64,000 bases of DNA from Podospora pseudoanserina (taxonomy: Eukaryota; Ascomycota; Sordariomycetes; Sordariales; Podosporaceae). A program made the position numbers and the translations under genes. A model generated the notes under the pieces. It did not search any database, had not been told where the DNA came from, and saw only the letters and a list, made by a program, of their open reading frames with translations. The stretch spans positions 2,356,001 through 2,420,000 of the forward strand of contig NC_085920.1 in assembly GCF_035222485.1 (NCBI RefSeq), in the 5' to 3' direction. Shown here in pieces: positions 19,575 through 32,208 of the stretch (positions are counted from its first letter, which is position 1; each line of letters starts with the position of its first letter).

Positions 19575-22345
19575 TTGATGGCGTGGGTGATGTTGAATAA
19601 GGCACGGTTACTTATAATAGGGGGGGGGCGTGAAGGTGGCTTGCAGGGCAGAGTTTGGAGCAGTCGGCGCGCGGGGTCATGGAAGTTGATGTTGGACAGC
19701 GGCTCGTGAAGTAACGCAAGGACACCATCAGACACAAGATATGAGTAAAACTTCTAAAACATGAAGTCTTCGAGCCCTACTAACAGGTAGCAATGTCTCA
19801 TTCCATCTCGGTATGTTAGGTTATACTAGATTCACTTACTCCCTCAATTAACAACAGTTCTGTATTTATCCCACTGATATAGCCCGTAATCCAGGTTTCA
19901 AGCCATCTATCTGATTGGTACACTGTGGTGTATTAGGCATTATGTGGAGAGAGTGTAAAGTGGTTTTCTATGTGTTCCATCCTTATTCCGAAATTTTGGG
20001 TTGGTTGCCGTCGGGTGGCAGATTTCAGGGGTAAAAACAAAGTGGGTTGCTGCCAGAGCAACACTGTTCTTGGCAGAGCAACGTCGAGCCTGGTAGGTAA
20101 TTTACTCTGCTCCTGCCTTTGCTTTTCTGTGCTTTATTTTCCCTTAACATGCCCCCGAGCATAACAAGAAGATGAAAACTTTGGGCAGTTCACAATGGCC
20201 GTTTTGTCGTGGTGGAAGATTTTGTTCGAGATCAAAGTCAGCTTAAATGGTGAGCCTGACCCCGATCTCTGTTCCTTACGGAGTACTTCTAAGCACGGGA
20301 GATGGATGGATGATCTTGTAGCATAAAAGAGTCCCTCGTTGCATGCCTTTATGTTTGAAATCCTACCTTATAGATGAACGACACTACAGTGAACATTGCC
20401 CATTTCATCCATGCCCCAAAGCTAGTTACTTCAGGAGAGTCGAGTCCGTGGGTCCCTCAAAATTGCTCCAGGCGTTCATTCACTTCAAAATCCATCTTGG
20501 GCACCACCAAGCCCGCTAGCTGGGGTCATGACCTCCGCGGCGCGCTTTGCGGCAAGATTTCCCCAGCGTAGGAGCACGTCCACATAGCGAGTTCATCTTC
20601 TCAGCCCCGTATCTCACCATGAACAGGCAGGCCATGGTTTACCAGACCTTTCCCACTTGAAGGCCACCACCAAGAATGCAAGCCTCCTTCGTCTTTTCGG
20701 CACAAGCAAGCCCATTGCTAGAAGGTATTCATCACCGCGGCTACAACTACACCACATGCGTTCCATCGCCCTGGCTACAGCTATACCACATCCGCTCCCT
20801 TGGCTTCAGCACGACGAGACCGTCCACCATGTTCAGGGCAGTGAGTGGAAGTGCATCAGCCGTGCTCTTCTCCCCATGACTCAAACAAGTCGCTGAAGGA
20901 AACCTATTCCTCAATGCGAACACCGAAGCTACCCCGCGCCCTCGCACGCGAGGGCACGACGTTTTGTATTATCGCCGATATCTTTTCCTTCTGGTTGCGG
21001 GAGTATCGGGACTTGCTCTTTTGCATCGACGACACATGTCTCTCCAGCTATTTCACAATTGCGATGAAAGATGCTGTCTAATATAAGATAGGAGAAGAGA
21101 TGTATGAAGAGCAGGTCGTCACTCATCCTGACTTGTAGTAATAGTAATGATTTGCTAACAACATACCTAGTGATATGCTAGAGCTTACTTCCCGGAAAGA
21201 ATTGCAAGCAGTACTCATATTTGAGAGAAGAAACTGCACATCAAACGAAGCTCTGTAATATGGTCTACACCTGTAGGCACAATAGAGACGAAAGACATCA
21301 TACAAAACTTCAACTTTCCATCTCAGTCAACTATTCACCCTATCCAGCTTGGGAGCACCATCGTCTGCCAGTCGCAAGCGAGCGAACGCGAGTGCTGAAA
21401 GGTGATGAAATGCTCGGGGGAAATTATTAAGAGCAACTTCATAGGTGAGCGAGTGAAAGCAAGAATGGTGATGGGAGAAAGATTTGGGAGTAGTTAGCGA
21501 TGTCGAGGCCGACGATCTGTTGCTTTCCGGCCGACGTGAAGCGCACCTCACCCAGCAACTTCCACAACAAATGACCCAGCGTATGTCTCCACAAGTACCA
21601 CACCAGATATCCCACATGTATCTCAATCCCAGAAGGTGCCTTAGCAAGCGGTCCAAAAACAATCCATCTTTGCTCCCACGTAGGCAAAGAAGCAACAAGG
21701 TCTGGTGGAGATGGAAGAACTGTCAGTCACAACGTGTTTTGGTATTGAAGGAAAGATGCCCACACGAACTAGGATTGAAAAAAGGCTGTCTGGTTGCTGA
21801 GATCGGGGGAAAGCTTGGCTTCTGGTCCAAAAGTAGACCGAAATAAAGAAGAGATGCCTTGAATAGTCAGGCAGATACGTGCACTTGTAGAAACCAGCTA
21901 AGCATGGTTTGGAGATCTGAACGATGATCCTTGTCTGAACTTAAAATTTGATGAGGTTTGACGGCCATAAAAACAAGCGTTATAATTGTTGTTGATAGCT
22001 GGGACGAAACGCCCAGGTACTATCGAGAAGCGTGTGATCAGGATGAAGCAAGTAGACAAGATGCTGAGGGGCTGGCCAGCCGGGGAGAGATCGATCCCTC
22101 CTGTCGACAAGTCAACATTTCTGGCCATGTCAGTAGTGTCCCACGTTGTCTGTATGGGAGTCAACAGCAACAAAAGAGAGGCCAACTTTATTTATTTGCT
22201 CTTGCCTTGTGTCCTGTCCAACATGAAAGAGGTCGGCAGGTTATTAGATTGCAAGAGGTGAATCAAGCAAACACGGGCATCTTAGAAGAATCATGAAACA
22301 GAGCGCCTACTTGCATTATGTAAAAGTATAACTGAGGAAGGCAGC
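19575..22345. other. Gene desert, mostly featureless
   Basis: Short open frames without domains. A small tandem repeat of a GGCTACAACTACACCACAT-like word lies at 20739, 20773 and (partial) 20802. A minus-strand open stretch near 21439-21690 reads protein-like (WEQRWIVFGPLAKAPSG) but lacks an ATG. The last few hundred bases should hold the 3' end of the BET2 transcript. Confidence 0.4.
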
Positions 22346-23398
22346 TCATGGACCGAAGATTCTTGTGATGGTCGATTTGGGCAAGCAGTAGACCTCGTCG
22401 ACAAGCTCCAGGCCGGGGTAGTCCAACAGGCTTAGCCCGGTGATGCCAAACAGCGTATGCCAGACATCCACCATGTCACCTGGTCGGTCCGAGATACCGC
22501 CCTTCTCAGTGTCTTGACATTGAAGGATGAAGTTGATGAGCCTGTCCCGATCGATCCAGTGTGTCTTGCCAATCATTTCCAGACTGCTCAGGACCCACCA
22601 GCTGTAGCAGACATCCTCCTTCTTCTCTGGTCGACCGTTCAGACCACCGTTGGCGAGCTGTCTTTCACTCAGCCACTTTCCTAACCGCTCCTTATCGATA
22701 AGATCCTGTCTCTTGGCGATCGTTAAGCTGGCCACACAGGTGAATATTTGCCCTGAGTGGGACTCAGCACCGGGACTGACACCGTAACCTCCGTCAAAGT
22801 TGGCACATGCCGCCACATAGTCAACGGCTTTGTCGACATCAATCAAGTCCATGAGGCCAAGAAGCGACAAGGCGTTGAAAGCACCGTACAGAAACCGAGT
22901 ATCTTCTTCACCCCACTCGTCACCAGCAAACGTTCCAGTCTGCCGGTTCTGAAGGTTGGCAATGTCTGGGTCGATGGGTTAGTATCTTCACATAGGATAT
23001 TGTTTTCCGAATGGTGCGGTTAACGACGCACATTTCCCTACAAGCGCCTTCCCCTTCCCTCGTGTCTCCAGCTCGTCAAAGGCATCGACCATGGCGAGGA
23101 TCTGCACAGCGCTAACGGTAGAGAGCATGTGTGCATCGTGACCGGGGGCGGCACCGAAGCCTCCGTCTTCGTGTTGGCATGATAGTACAAAGTCGATGGT
23201 CTCAGAGCGTGGAAGGCCTTCGGGTACGCCGAGAAGGTGTAAGGCTGTCAAACCCCAATACACACCGTTGAGTCGCAGGTGTTCTGTTAGCCAGTAGTCA
23301 TACTCGTCTTGTCTCGTATTGAGGCTTTGTATATATTTGACATGAGCAGAAGTGGCGAGCTCCAGCTCTTCTGGGAGTTGTTGAAAAACATCCGTCAT
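22346..23398 (-). CDS. BET2: Geranylgeranyl transferase type II beta subunit
   Basis: Exons 23398-23032 and 22965-22346 give 328 residues, the usual size for the family. Intron 22966-23031 has donor GTGCGT, branch ACTAACC and acceptor CCCAG in phase 1, and the join restores [15 protein letters not shown]. The protein is made of prenyltransferase alpha-alpha repeats with [26 protein letters not shown] and [15 protein letters not shown] blocks. Zinc ligands are visible as the Asp and Cys of KEDVCYSWW and the His of VDVWHTLFG. With the alpha subunit (Bet4) and the Rab escort protein it attaches two geranylgeranyl groups to C-terminal cysteines of Rab/Ypt GTPases, which vesicle traffic needs. The full-length match leaves little doubt. 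It is the first intact gene after the 10-kb desert. Confidence 0.92.
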
Positions 23399-26008
23399 GG
23401 TGAGGTGGTCGGTTTTATGAGTCCGTAGAATTAGCTGTGAGTGTTGTCGAATCCCAAGCCAACAAAGGAATGACGTTAGACCTCAGGCCCCTGTTGAAGA
23501 TCTTATGTAATCAGCATGGTAAGGTAAGTGGACCAGGCACCACCACCCCACTCATCTCAAGGTCCAGGCAGCTGGTTTCAACGCCAGCTGGCAGATATTG
23601 GCCAAGACATCACACAGGTTGCTGACACCTCAGCTATGTAAATATTCCAGCTTTACAGCACAGACCAGAAGCTGCCGAATAACATAAACGGCGTTTTGTT
23701 GAGGGATACTCGGATTATCCTGATGCGTCGATTTGTTCGTGTTCTGATTGGCCTCATTTTCGATATATAGTGTTCCGTTCGCTTGTTCGGCGCTTCGTTA
23801 CCGCCGCCGTCTAACCACGATACGAGAAAGCAAGCTGCTCCACAACAAGAGCAGGGCGCCTTGTGCGAACAAGTCTGAATCTCCAGCGAATCGAGCTTGA
23901 AAACAAGCCTCGAGGGCCGTGACGCCACCTCATATGCATGCAGTCTGCGAGGTGACCATCCCGTACCAGGCAACAAGTCTGGATCGGATCAGTTTGGATG
24001 TAACTCGGATACTATAGGAGTCCATTGGGTGTTGTCAAAGATAAACTCATCGAGAAGGCAGCACTGCATCCTGGATACCCAGCTACCCAGTTTTGGGGCC
24101 CGAATTCGTGGCTTGAGCCTCTTCAAACCAAAGGGCATCCATTGTAGTATATACTGGTGAAGCACTGTGAAGCACTGAAGCCAGGAGGAGTAGAAGACGC
24201 TCAGACCAACTGGCAGATGACCCATAGAAAAAGTGCCGAGTTTCAGAATTGGCTTTTTGTGTACCTGAAGCTAACCACATCAGGTTTGGTGTTAACAGCG
24301 GCCCCTCCTTTTCGATATGGCTTGGTTGGAGGTGCGGAAGATGAGGATACAACAGATTCACGACCAGAGGTTTTTTCCAGCCTGGAGATGCGGGATTGAT
24401 GAGGTCTCTATATGTCTCCTGCAAGGAATCACCTGTCTCGTGATTCACAACACAGACTAGATAATATCAAAGCCCCCCGAGACATGCGCATCGTGCTAAT
24501 AATGGTTTCATGGATTTGGGTTCGAAGGGCAGCGACCGCTTGCGTGTGGCACCGAGACGTCGGGCATCTCGGCCTATCCCTTTCTTTCTTCTTCGAGCAC
24601 GAGAGAACCATGTGTGCCCAAGGCACCCAGTACGTGCCGGTTTTCATCAGCCGAAGAGAACAAAGACTGGCAATGGGCTCGAGAGTCGTTTTCCAGCGGA
24701 TCAAAGAGTGGGGAGATAAGTGCTCAGAGCGGCACCCAGCCAGTAGCTGATGACCCCTCACTAGGCTGAGAGGGAGGTGCGAATGGAGCCCAGGTGCTTG
24801 GTGTGTTTAAGCACAAACGACCTTCACCCCTTGGTCCTCCTCCGCCTTGCCTTTCCCAACCAGTTCCAAACATCGCTGGCTGCTCAATAGACAACAGCAA
24901 TATATTACTGACAACCTGCCGCCCTCCTAGCGACACGACACCTTTGATCATCAGTCTCCATTCGTCTCCAAACCTAATGCTGAATACCCCGGCGTCTATT
25001 CTACGGAACTTCCCAATTCGACCCTTTGCCCTGACGGAGCTTCAGACAAAGCAGCACCCCTGACACCGCTCAGCGGCAGCGCATCGCATCATCGTGTGTC
25101 TGCAGCGCGGGCCAGCAGAGTGCTCTTGAGATAATCCCCGTTTCAGATTCCGGGCCACTTGGAACCTTGACGACACTCACCTTACTCATTTGGCCGGTTA
25201 TCGACATTTTGGATACCAATACCAGAATACCTCTCCCATAATAGCTGGGCGTCAGATTTCATTGAAGCTGTTGTAACAGTGGTTGCATCCTGGTCGGCCC
25301 TGAAATCTGTAGGAACGGGCCTCGAAAGGGGTGCATCTCTTCTCCGGGTCCAGCCTCTATTATCGTTCTTTCTCACCCATCCCATTTCCACAATATCAGT
25401 CGAAAACGGTGTTGCAGAAACACCCACAAAATTGAGTCGTCCGACAAGGCACAACCCGAGCGCTCGGTTTCGACTTGTGGGCATCCCTGGTACGAAGTTA
25501 GGGTCAACGGGGTGAGGGTTACCTATGCCGCATGCGCTTGTCTTGGAGTAGGTGCGCGCAGCCCTGGGAACATCGACCTGACATTTCAACTCCTGGCCTG
25601 CGGCTCTTCCCATAACCCAAGGCCCTTTCCTTTCCGGACTCCGTGCCTCCTTGGGGGACGGTGCTCACTTGTCGCAGCCTGCAATCTGCCTATTTTCCGC
25701 CTCTTTCGAGGCCTGGTACTGTAAGTTTCGGCCCAGCACCCGCTACTGTACCGTTGGGCTGCTTGGCTGGCGCGTTGCTCGCAAGACCACGCTGCACTGC
25801 ATTGCTTGTTGCTGCAACAGCTGCGACAAGTCGGGTGGTCTTCGTGTGCGGCAAAGTGCTCGAGGTGCGAATCAGGAACAACCCAGGAAAAGCAGACGCC
25901 TGTTATATCCAGGCCCATCATTATTAGCTCCATCTGAGCGGGTGGCCCGGCGTTTTGCGCAGCCTCTCTCATTTGGCGTTTGACACCTGGCAGCAGTCTG
26001 CTGGCAGC
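23399..26008. other. Intergenic region between BET2 and the RhoGAP gene
   Basis: About 2.6 kb lies between two divergent starts and contains only short open frames with no recognised domain. The part from about 25 to 26 kb is C-rich and probably belongs to the leader of the RhoGAP transcript, as in other fungal signalling genes with long 5' leaders. No repeat or RNA gene was recognised. Confidence 0.4.
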
Positions 26009-28469
26009 ATGGGCCGGAGCAAGCCTGTACCGCAGCCGCTTACGCTGCCGCCCAGCGACGACTCTCGTGGTGAAACTGTCCCCAATTCCGCTCGACTGAC
26101 GACGGCTTCGCCCCGATCCCCGCGCTCCCCTTTCCGCTTCGGCCAAAAAAAGTCTGAGAACGCCGGAGAGCCTCTGCAGCTTGCCGACGTCTTGCACCAG
26201 CCCGAGAAGCAGAGTCCAATTCACAATCACCAACACGAACACCAGCTTCAGCAGCAACAACAACAACAACAGCAGCAGCAGCAGCAGCAGCACCAGCCGC
26301 GGCCCCAATACCAGCCCTCAGTCCAAGCCCAGAGCCAACCACACGTCAATTCACCAGGCCAAGCCCCGCTCCCTACCGAGCAACTAGCTGAGAAACGCCC
26401 CCTTGACCACACTCCCACCTCCTCGCCGCCATTGCACTCACCAGGAGGCCGGACTGCCGACCAACAGAATCGACTGCCCAACCAGCCCCCGCCGCACCTT
26501 GGCCACAGAAACCCGCGGCACGACGACGACAAGGCTTCAAAGTCGAGTTTCTTCTTCAACTTTGGAAAGGCGGCCAGGCCGTCGGACCGTCCCTCCACAC
26601 ACCAACACTCAGACTCCCGCGCTGAAACTATGTCAAGAGATTCTGAACATTCCACGCCTTCGAATCAGAGCACTAAGCATTCGGGTATGTCGATCCAAAG
26701 TTTATCTTGCTTAGCTTCCACGGCCCACCCTTTTTGACCTACGGCCTGTCCCTCGGCCTAGTGTTTTGTGCGCGCGCAGCAGCCAACTTGACTGTCTCGC
26801 CCGGCTTTGTTTCATGGTTTGACTAACATTCTCTGGTGTCCGAAATTGCAGAACCACCCCAGCAGGATTCCTCAGCGCAAAGATCCATTCCCCAGCTGCC
26901 GTCCAGATCTCAAGTGTCACTAGCCTCGTCTGCCGATCACGATAGCCAAAACAATTCCGCCAACGCCTCCGGCTCGAAAAAGCACAAACCAAAGCCCTTC
27001 AACCTACTGAGCCGAAACAGATCGTTCAAGGACAAGGAAAACAAGGAGACCAAGAGCAGTCCGAGCCCCAGGGAACAGACTCTGGCACCACCAAAAGCCG
27101 GCGACTCGGAGAGGCTTGCCCCTCTGAAAACTGCCCCGCTCCAGGCACACGACCGATCGTTCCGCGACATGATGTCCTCGGCGGTCCGCAACCATTCGGC
27201 GGAAAGGCCGCAGGCGAGAGAAATTGGCGGAGGAAAGGGAAGGGACCAAGATGGGGGACATCGAGGCTTGCCTTCCTCTCTAAGAGAGGCGGGCGGATCC
27301 GCATTTTTCAGTAATCTCAAGAACAGCAAAGCTGCCGGCATTATCAGCACCCGTTTGTTCGGCAAGGACAGCAAGAACGAGCCCCCAGTACCAAGAGAGC
27401 CATTGATAGATGACGAGAGTTATGTGCTCAAAGTCATCAACCTGCCTCTCGTGGAGCAGACACGGCTGACCAGGATATCAAAGCGGCTGGAGGATTCGCG
27501 AGACAAGACGGAGTTCTGGATGCCCGCCTTCCCATGGAGAGCGATTGACTACCTTAACTATAAAGGAAGTGACGTAGAAGGATTGTACCGGGTACCAGGC
27601 AGTGGACCGCAAATCAAGAAGTGGCAAAGGAAGTTCGACGAAGGTATGATGCCAAGACTCCAAGAGATATACTGGAAACCCCCTTTGTGACCATTCTTGC
27701 TGACAGTGCGTTTGTAGAACTCGATGTTGATCTGTTTGAGCAGCCAGATCTTTACGACATCAATATTATTGGGTCGATGTTAAAGGCTTGGTTACGAGAG
27801 TTACCTGACGAGCTGTTTCCCAAATCAGCCCAAGACAGGATCGCCAGAGAATGCGCAGGCGCAGAGACGGTCCCCCAGCTGCTCATCGACGAACTCTCGA
27901 ACCTTTCGCCTTTCAACTACTACCTCTTGTTTGCCATCACGTGCCATCTCAGTCTGTTGCTTGCCCACTCCGACAAGAACAAGATGGATTTCCGCAATCT
28001 CTGCATTTGCTTCCAGCCCTGCATGAAGATTGATGCCTTTTGCTTCAAGTTCTTGGTGTGCGACTGGCGCGAGTGTTGGAAGGGCTGCAAGAACGAGGCC
28101 AAGTACATCGAGGAGGAGTATGCGCTCTTTGATCAGCCACCACCTATGCGAGCTATCGGCGAGGCGAGGAGGAACGGAGCTCCCCTGAATGAGGAACACA
28201 AGCCAGAACCCCACAGGCCAGAGCCCCGGAATATTTCGTCATCGAACAGCAGCAAGAGCTCCATCAGAGGCGCGGCCGACAACCAACAGCCGCAGCAAAA
28301 GCAATCACGACCAAAGAAGAAGGCGCTGCCGGAGAGTGAGAGCATTGATACAGGCTCCACAATCTCGACAACACTGACCATCAACAGTGACGTAGAGACA
28401 CCACCAAGGCGATCAGGAGATTTGCGTCCCCTCTCGCCTATCAAGCCGCTCTCGCCTCTGAACTTTTAG
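26009..28469 (+). CDS. Rho GTPase-activating protein (RhoGAP domain)
   Basis: Exons 26009-26684, 26852-27643 and 27718-28469 give 739 residues. Intron 26685-26851 (donor GTATGT, branch CTAAC) and intron 27644-27717 (donor GTATGA, acceptor GTAG) are both phase 1 and join in frame, the second restoring KFDEELDVDLFEQPD. The first half is disordered, Pro/Ser/His-rich, with a 14-Gln tract at residues 81-94 and several SPR-type sites. The RhoGAP domain spans about residues 425-640: R472 in GLYRVPGS is the arginine-finger candidate, followed by LYDINIIGSMLKAWLRELP and NYYLLFAITCHLSLL. The usual NLAVVFGPNL block reads NLCICFQPC here. Such proteins speed GTP hydrolysis by Rho/Cdc42-type GTPases and control polarity and wall synthesis. 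Which GTPase it acts on cannot be told from the sequence. Confidence 0.8.
26249..26290 (+). repeat. CAG/CAA microsatellite coding for 14 Gln
   Basis: A mixed CAG/CAA run inside the first exon of the RhoGAP gene. The interruptions by CAA limit slippage. Polyglutamine tracts are common in fungal signalling proteins. Confidence 0.9.
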
Positions 28470-29577
28470 GTGGACGCTGTACAAAAGCCGCAAACTGGAT
28501 TCTTATGTCGATGGGATTCGGTATTCCTATTCTCATCGTCGAACGATCGTTACGCCCGTCCACGACTCTTTTCTTTACCCGTACCGCAGTGCGTATTTAC
28601 CGGAACCACATCGTACCTACCTATTTCATTATCAACCCATCTAGCTGTTGGCAACCATGAGAGAGGTTGCCAATCTTGCTTCGTTCGACCTTGATCAAAT
28701 GGTCGATATCAAAACGTTGTCCACTACACGAAGAGGACAGTTACACACACACGGGGATACTGGAGATCACAACACCTGAATTTTGCTTTGTCGTTTTTTT
28801 CCAAGTCAGAGGGTGTTTTAGCATGCGGGCCGTTCTTGTTTTGTTGCTTTGCGTTGATTTATCTGCCTTTGCTTTTCGTTTCAGTTTGGAATACCCCGTC
28901 CGGCCTCGTTTTCTTTTATTTTTGTGTTGAAATACCACCACGCGCAAGGCGTAGGAAAGGGTATTGAAGTTTTCTTTTAATCACGAAATTGATTCACTTC
29001 TCGCTAGTTGTGGTGTAGTAGTGGCTGGTAGGGGGGCTGTTGTTTATAAGTGCTGAAAAGAAAAGTGTTTCCGGCCAGGCTACTCCGGGTGGGAGGTGGA
29101 TAAAAAAGATGACAAGCATCTTTTGTTCATGAGTGGCCTTGGTCTAAAACACTTTGTGTATGTGGGGGATGGGAAAGGGGAAGGGGGCATTCAAAAGCAG
29201 CAGCGGCAAGTGTACGATATTGACTTTTTTTGGTTTCTGGAAGGCTGGTGCTTGTTTGGCTGGAGATGGGGTGGTCAAGAAAAGAGGGAGGGATTGTGGT
29301 TGGGGTTGTGTGTGTGTGAATAATGAAAAATACCGGATTGGATTGTCCAGGGACAGATCACGCTACTCTGTTTGCTTTGAAGAGACGTGAACAACTATTG
29401 CATATTGCATGACAAGAATGGTTTTATTCCCCCTTGTCCTCCACCAGAGAGTGGTGTCAAGTCCACCCCAAACCCATCAACGCCAAAGAAGCAAAGAAGA
29501 TAACAACTGAATCCCCAGGAAATCTGATTTCTCCCAAACGCCCATTGATACCATGTGCCAACACCTTTAACAGTTTT
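28470..29577. other. Intergenic region between convergent RhoGAP and RRS1 genes
   Basis: This holds the 3' ends of two convergent genes. T-rich and G-rich plus-strand words around 28.8-29.3 kb fit untranslated sequence. Small open frames have no protein-like content. Confidence 0.5.
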
Positions 29578-30177
29578 TTACTTCCTCTGCCCAGCGTGCC
29601 TCTCATTCCTCCTCATCCTCCTCTCATTCCTCTTGATATTCTCCCTAATCTCCCTCCTCTTGTCACCCCTGATACTCGTCCCCTCCTTCCTCTCCAGCTC
29701 CTTCTTGGAGTTGTGCTTAATCTCGATGATCGCCTCGTCCTGACCGGCCTTGTTGGCGCCCTTGTAACCCCACTTGCGCTCGTGCTCGCCAGTCTCGGGG
29801 TTGAGCTGCAGGTTGCGGCGCTGCTCACGAGTCTTGGGCTTGATGCCGCGGCGTTTGGCGAAGGCGGCCCATTTAGTCTCTGGCTTGGGGGTGGGGACGG
29901 GCTTCTCGCGGGGGAGGGGGGTGACGGGGCCGGGGAGGGAGAGGAGGACGCCGGCGGGGGTGGAGGATATGGGGAGGGTGGTGAGGAGTTGGTTGATTAG
30001 GGATTGGGTGCCGTCTCTGGCGATGTCGTAGAGGGAGGACTCGAGGGAGGGGCCGGTGCTGGCGGGGAGGGAGAGGGGGTTGGGGTCGTTGGCTAGGAGG
30101 AGGCCGAGGTCGAAGGTGTAAGGGGTGGGCTTGGAGACTGTGACGGGGAGTTTGGGGGGTTTGGTATCGGTGGACAT
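29578..30177 (-). CDS. RRS1: Ribosome biogenesis regulatory protein Rrs1
   Basis: A single exon of 199 residues, typical of the family. The N-terminal half has FDLGLLLANDPNPL and then LINQLLTTLP. The hallmark Rrs1 core follows: LPREKPVPTPKPETKWAAFA, then KRRGIKPK and LNPETGEHERKWGYKGANK. The C-terminus is strongly basic with Arg-rich helices. Rrs1 works in the nucleolus with Rpf2 to load the 5S RNP (5S rRNA, uL5, uL18) into pre-60S particles. It is divergent from the mitoribosomal gene mS29, with 523 bp between the two starts. No introns are needed and the start context is clear. Confidence 0.93.
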   Translation of the reverse strand: MSTDTKPPKLPVTVSKPTPYTFDLGLLLANDPNPLSLPASTGPSLESSLYDIARDGTQSLINQLLTTLPISSTPAGVLLSLPGPVTPLPREKPVPTPKPETKWAAFAKRRGIKPKTREQRRNLQLNPETGEHERKWGYKGANKAGQDEAIIEIKHNSKKELERKEGTSIRGDKRREIRENIKRNERRMRRNERHAGQRK

Positions 30178-30700
30178 GGTGATGGTCTTGTGAGATTAAA
30201 CCAGAAAAGTTGTGGTTTTGGTTTGGTTGAGAAGGAGGTTAGAGGTCGAATTGATGGTGTTAGCGGACAGAGATTGGTGTTGCGATGTCCGGCGCAAAAG
30301 TGAAGCTTTACTTGTTGCGATGCGATTAGAGTTGAATGGCAAGCAAAGAAACTGGAGGCGCTTCTGAAAATTTGGGCGGTCAAAAGCTGCAGAAACCCAA
30401 CAGCTTGGAGATTGCGGGGCAGAAATGTGGAAGAACCCCGGCTTGATTGGCGTCGCTTTCCAAGCTTCGACCGAACGGCTGCTTGGCTTTGAAATGCCAA
30501 TAAGTGGTCTGTGCTTCAAGAACCTCACAGCCGTCCGATTTTGAGTTCAGAGATTTTGGAGGCTGCTCGACAAGCGGGACCAGCTTCCGGGTCGTAAAGT
30601 GCAATTGGCGACGCCGACGACCTCTGACACCGGCCCCCTACGATGCGATAGAGCGCCCTGCTACCGATAGACAGAAATTCACAAAATAAACCCCGCACAA
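30178..30700. promoter_or_regulatory. Shared divergent promoter region, RRS1 and mS29
   Basis: The starts of RRS1 (minus) and mS29 (plus) are 523 bp apart, so both promoters must lie here. One is a cytosolic ribosome-assembly gene and the other a mitochondrial ribosomal gene, so joint growth control is plausible. I did not find an exact known motif. Confidence 0.5.
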
Positions 30701-32208
30701 ATGTCGGCAAGCAACTGCCTGAGATGCCTTGGCCGGCCATCAGTGGCAGGAGCTTCGAGAGGTGTTGTTGTGCCCGTCTTTGCGCCCAGAACGGCGGCTC
30801 CCTTCTCGACGACTGCTGTCCAGAATGCTCTGCCGGCGAAGCCGAAGAGCGCCGAGCACCAGGACCGGTCGGTGAGGGTGTACCGTGCGGGCAGGAAGAT
30901 GACGATCAAGAAGAAGAACACCCAGGACAGGGGCAAGCCCCCTCTCCCAGGCGAGCGCAAGGCCTTCCGCAAGAAGATTGTCCTCAGCAACGACAACGCC
31001 TTTCCCGTACCGTGGGTGACAGAGATGGAGGCAAGCAGCTTGTCGAACGAGAACAAGGTCGGCAGCATTGTGTCACTTCCCCCTGCGCTGCAGGATCAAC
31101 TGCGCGCCACTGAGGCTTTCCAGCCTACACAGACTTGGGGCTTGTTCAGAAAGCCTTCGACATTAATCCGGAAGGAGACGGTCGAGTTGACGGGCAAGAT
31201 GGAGAAGGCGGTTGAGAACAAGCAGACGGCTCGTATTGTCCTCGCGGGTGAGAAGATCTCGGGCAAGAGCACCATGCTCCTCCAGGCTCAGTCACACGCC
31301 TACCTCAACAACTGGATTGTGATTCACTTCCCAGATGGTATTCCCCCCTTTTTCACTCCCCCTTTTTGTAACCCCCCAATTAACACGCTTCCCCAGCCCA
31401 AGAACTCACCAACGGCTCAACCGAATACGCCCCCATCCCCAACACCGAAAACCCAACCCTCTACATGCAGCAAAACTACTGCCTCAAGCTCCTCCAATCC
31501 ATCAAAAAGGCCAACGAGAAGATCCTCGCCAAGCTGCTCTCCGTCTCCAACCACAACGAGCTCCCCCAAAACATCACCGTCAACCAGCCCCTCCTGTCCC
31601 TGATCAACGCCGCCAAAGAAGCCGAGGGCGCCTGGTCCGTCTTCCAGGCCCTCTGGTCCGAACTCAACGCCCAGGGCGTCAACCGGCCCCCCATCCTCCT
31701 CAGCATGGACAACCTCCCCCACATCATGAAGATGTCCGAGTACCGCTCTGCCTCGTTTGACAAAATTCACTCTCACGACTTGTCTCTGGTCAGGCTCTTC
31801 ACCGAGGCCCTGGCGGGCAACACCCGCTTCCCGTCCGGTGGTGCCGTCATCGCCGCGACAAACAGAAACAACGGGCCGCGGATTCCGAGCATGGAGTTGG
31901 CGCTGAAGCAGAGGTTGGCGGAGCAGATCAAGGTTGTTGAGGGTGAGGAGGCGCCCGAGCCGCCGGTGAGGGATCCTTATTTCAAGGGGTATGATGATAG
32001 AGTGGAGAAGGTGCTCAAGACGGTGGAGGTGATGGAGGTGAACAAGATTGGGAAGAGGGAGGCGAGGAGTTTGATGGAGTATTGGGCTGCTAGTGGGTTG
32101 TTGAGGACGACAGTGGATGAGCAGGTTGTGAGTGAGAAGTGGACGTTGGGTGGGTGCGGTGTTTTGGGCGAGATGGAGAGGGCGGCGTTGTTGACGATGA
32201 AGATTTAG
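30701..32208 (+). CDS. RSM23: Mitochondrial small ribosomal subunit protein mS29 (DAP3/Rsm23)
   Basis: Exons 30701-31337 and 31397-32208 give 482 residues. Intron 31338-31396 (donor GTATTC, acceptor CCCCAG) is phase 1 and the join reads PDAQELTNGSTEY. The N-terminus is Arg/Ala/Ser-rich with few acids, as in a mitochondrial presequence. Walker A is GEKISGKST at residues 183-191, and LLSMDNLPHIMKMSEYR fits the Walker B region. mS29 is the GTP-binding protein of the mitochondrial small subunit head; its human homologue is DAP3. The length and overall pattern match the fungal family. Confidence 0.88.

Noticed and set aside
21439-21747. Protein-like open stretch on the minus strand (WEQRWIVFGPLAKAPSG)
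   Set aside because: No ATG in frame, no family match and no supporting splice signals. It could be a decayed gene piece, but the evidence is too thin.
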